Origin: Candidatus Nitrosopumilus sp.
GTDB taxonomy: Archaea; Thermoproteota; Nitrososphaeria; Nitrososphaerales; Nitrosopumilaceae
Length of the DNA stretch: 15,337 nt
NCBI GenBank assembly: GCA_029880665.1
Contig: JAOUNZ010000008.1
Location: 1-15,337 of the forward strand
Direction of reading: 5' to 3'
Under the pieces are notes generated by a model. It was not told the origin of the DNA and ran no database searches. It saw nothing but the letters and a program-made list of their open reading frames with translations. Below are positions 14,019-15,337 of this stretch, piece after piece. The first letter of the stretch is position 1; every line of letters starts with the position of its first letter. Made by a program: the position numbers and the translations under genes.

Positions 14019-14022
14019 AGTT

Positions 14023-14027
14023 ATCCT
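14023..14027 (-). promoter_or_regulatory. Shine-Dalgarno-like site for gatE
   Basis: The minus strand reads AGGAT, four bases before the gatE ATG, within the 11-base gatD-gatE gap. This fits an internal gene of a two-gene operon, with translation re-initiating after gatD. Confidence 0.45.
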
Positions 14028-14029
14028 GT

Positions 14030-15319
14030 TTATGTTGAAAACTCAGATGCTATTTTATTAAGCATAATTTCTTTTATCTCGTCATGATTTTTACAATTTC
14101 CAGTTGCCCACATTGCCTTAACCAACGCTACTTCTGGAATCATATCTTCTAAAGGAATTATTCCTAAATTCAGTAAATCTCTACCGCTTTCATAAACTGT
14201 CATTCTAACCCTTCCGTCTATACATTGTGATGTCATTCCCATAAAAATACCTCTTTCATTTGCAATTTTTATCACTGAATACATATTTTTTCCAACATGT
14301 CCCAACCCTGTACCTTCAAAAATTATCGCTTTGTATCCTGCATCTATTATTGTCTTTAACATATTGGGATCATATCCTGGATGATATTTTACTAGGGCAA
14401 CTTTTTGATTTAATTTTATTTTTTGCTCATACTCTTTAATTGTAAAAAATTCCTCTTTCATATTTCTATGAATTTCATTATTATAAACAATAAATGCTGG
14501 ACTATTGCCAATCGTTTGAAAAGCTCCTCTTTTACTTGTATGGTTTTTTCTTACTCTTGTTCCAATGTGACATGCAATAACCTCATCATTTTCATCTTGA
14601 TGCATTACAACATAGATTCCATTTGTCTTACATTCAACGAGAAATCTTACTGCTCCAATTAAATTTAATGCAGCATCTGATGAAGCACGATCTGATGATC
14701 TTTGTGATCCAACCAATGCAATAGGTAACGGAAAGCCTGCAAGTGCAAAAGATAGGAATGATGACGTATAATGCATTGTATCTGTTCCATGAGCAATGAT
14801 TATTCCTGAATAGTCTGATTTAGAATACTCGCTGATCTTCTCTGCAATTTTTAACCAGTGCTCTGGCATTATGTTTTCAGAATATTCTGAAAACAACACT
14901 TTTGTATCAATATTTGCAATTTTTGCAAGCTCAGGAACTGATAAATTTAATTCCTCTGCGGTCAACACAGGCGTAACTGCACCTGTTCTATAATCAATCT
15001 TGCTTGCAATTGTTCCTCCAGTGGAAAGTAACAAAATTTTTGGCAATCCCTCTATCTGTTTTGCTTCTATAATTTTTTCAGTTATTTTTTGTGTGAATTT
15101 TATTTTTTCAATGGTTTCAATCTTTTCAATATCCAATCCTATGTTGTAGCCACTCTTTAATTTCAAAACAATATGTTTATCATCACTGTGTTCATATCTT
15201 GGCATAATGATGCCCGAGTATGTAAGATCTGCTAATATCTTAACTGAATCCCCTACTGAAATATGCTTTGACTTTAAAAACTCTAATGAATTCCCTTTAT
15301 ATCCTATGTATCCTGACAT
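14030..15319 (-). CDS. gatD: GatD, Glu-tRNA(Gln) amidotransferase subunit D (asparaginase-like)
   Basis: The 429-aa product is the glutaminase subunit of GatDE: it frees ammonia from an amide donor and channels it to GatE. An N-terminal small beta domain (about 1-85; VGDSVKILADLTYSGIIMPR at 22-41) is the GatD-specific addition that separates it from plain L-asparaginases. The asparaginase core follows, with LLSTGGTIAS (97-106, nucleophile Thr100), IIAHGTDTMHYT (174-185, Thr179 and Asp180) and the Lys of GTRVRKNHTSKRGAF (253-267, Lys258), the residues expected for catalysis. The C-terminal part includes KYHPGYDP and FEGTGLGHVG. The length is typical for GatD. Only 18 bases of upstream DNA are in the window, so its promoter cannot be judged. 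It is the first gene of the gatD-gatE operon. Confidence 0.97.
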   Translation of the reverse strand: MSGYIGYKGNSLEFLKSKHISVGDSVKILADLTYSGIIMPRYEHSDDKHIVLKLKSGYNIGLDIEKIETIEKIKFTQKITEKIIEAKQIEGLPKILLLSTGGTIASKIDYRTGAVTPVLTAEELNLSVPELAKIANIDTKVLFSEYSENIMPEHWLKIAEKISEYSKSDYSGIIIAHGTDTMHYTSSFLSFALAGFPLPIALVGSQRSSDRASSDAALNLIGAVRFLVECKTNGIYVVMHQDENDEVIACHIGTRVRKNHTSKRGAFQTIGNSPAFIVYNNEIHRNMKEEFFTIKEYEQKIKLNQKVALVKYHPGYDPNMLKTIIDAGYKAIIFEGTGLGHVGKNMYSVIKIANERGIFMGMTSQCIDGRVRMTVYESGRDLLNLGIIPLEDMIPEVALVKAMWATGNCKNHDEIKEIMLNKIASEFST

Positions 15320-15337
15320 TTAGAAAAACTAGATTTG

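Noticed and set aside
1..15337. Mobile element, CRISPR array or defence system
   Set aside because: No transposase, integrase, cas-like gene, regularly spaced repeat or terminal repeat was seen; neither tRNA is followed by a duplicated 3' fragment that would suggest integration.

Overview
The window is strongly AT-rich (by eye roughly two thirds A+T) and densely packed, and it looks like the chromosome of a mesophilic ammonia-oxidising-type thaumarchaeon (Nitrososphaerota, Nitrosopumilus-like). The archaeal signs are an Lhr-type helicase, an RPA-type multi-OB single-strand DNA-binding protein, the archaea-specific GatD/GatE amidotransferase, tRNA genes without an encoded CCA end, TATA-like boxes about 25-30 nt from start codons, and several genes with little or no leader. 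A bacterial-type GrpE-DnaK-DnaJ set is also present; many mesophilic archaea, including thaumarchaea, carry one. The assignment to this lineage is inference from gene content and composition.

Layout. 1-2605: 3' end of an Lhr-family helicase (+) convergent with a 465-aa RPA-like protein (-); their stop codons share the palindrome TTAA. 2606-2826: a 221-bp divergent promoter region with AT-rich inverted repeats. 2827-4510: an ABC exporter (ATPase plus ABC-2 permease, overlapping). 4507-6492 (-): a DUF354 GT-B-type protein, then tRNA-Gln(TTG), then a short nucleotide-sugar dehydrogenase-like protein whose stop also overlaps the permease stop at TTAA. 6556-11779 (+): a second, catalytically degenerate dehydrogenase-like protein, then grpE, dnaK, dnaJ and a small HAD-type 5'-nucleotidase. 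11780-11944 (-): a 54-aa putative zinc-binding protein not named here from any known family, abutting the nucleotidase stop to stop. 12020-12104 (+): tRNA-Leu(CAG). 12111-15319 (-): gatD-gatE operon.

Functional connections. GatD and GatE convert Glu-tRNA(Gln) to Gln-tRNA(Gln); a tRNA-Gln that would be their substrate lies in the same window. GrpE, DnaK and DnaJ form one Hsp70 cycle; grpE seems to have its own TATA box at the end of the preceding gene, and dnaK is translated from a Shine-Dalgarno-like site overlapping the grpE stop. The helicase and RPA both act on single-stranded nucleic acid. The two dehydrogenase-like proteins and the GT-B-like protein between them suggest cell-surface sugar metabolism or a non-catalytic derivative of it.

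Most of the window is recognisable housekeeping or conserved archaeal content. I see no CRISPR array, insertion sequence, integrase or phage gene, and no gene-free stretch longer than about 220 bases. The least explained parts are the two altered dehydrogenase-like proteins, the 54-aa Cys/His protein and the convergent genes with overlapping or abutting stops.
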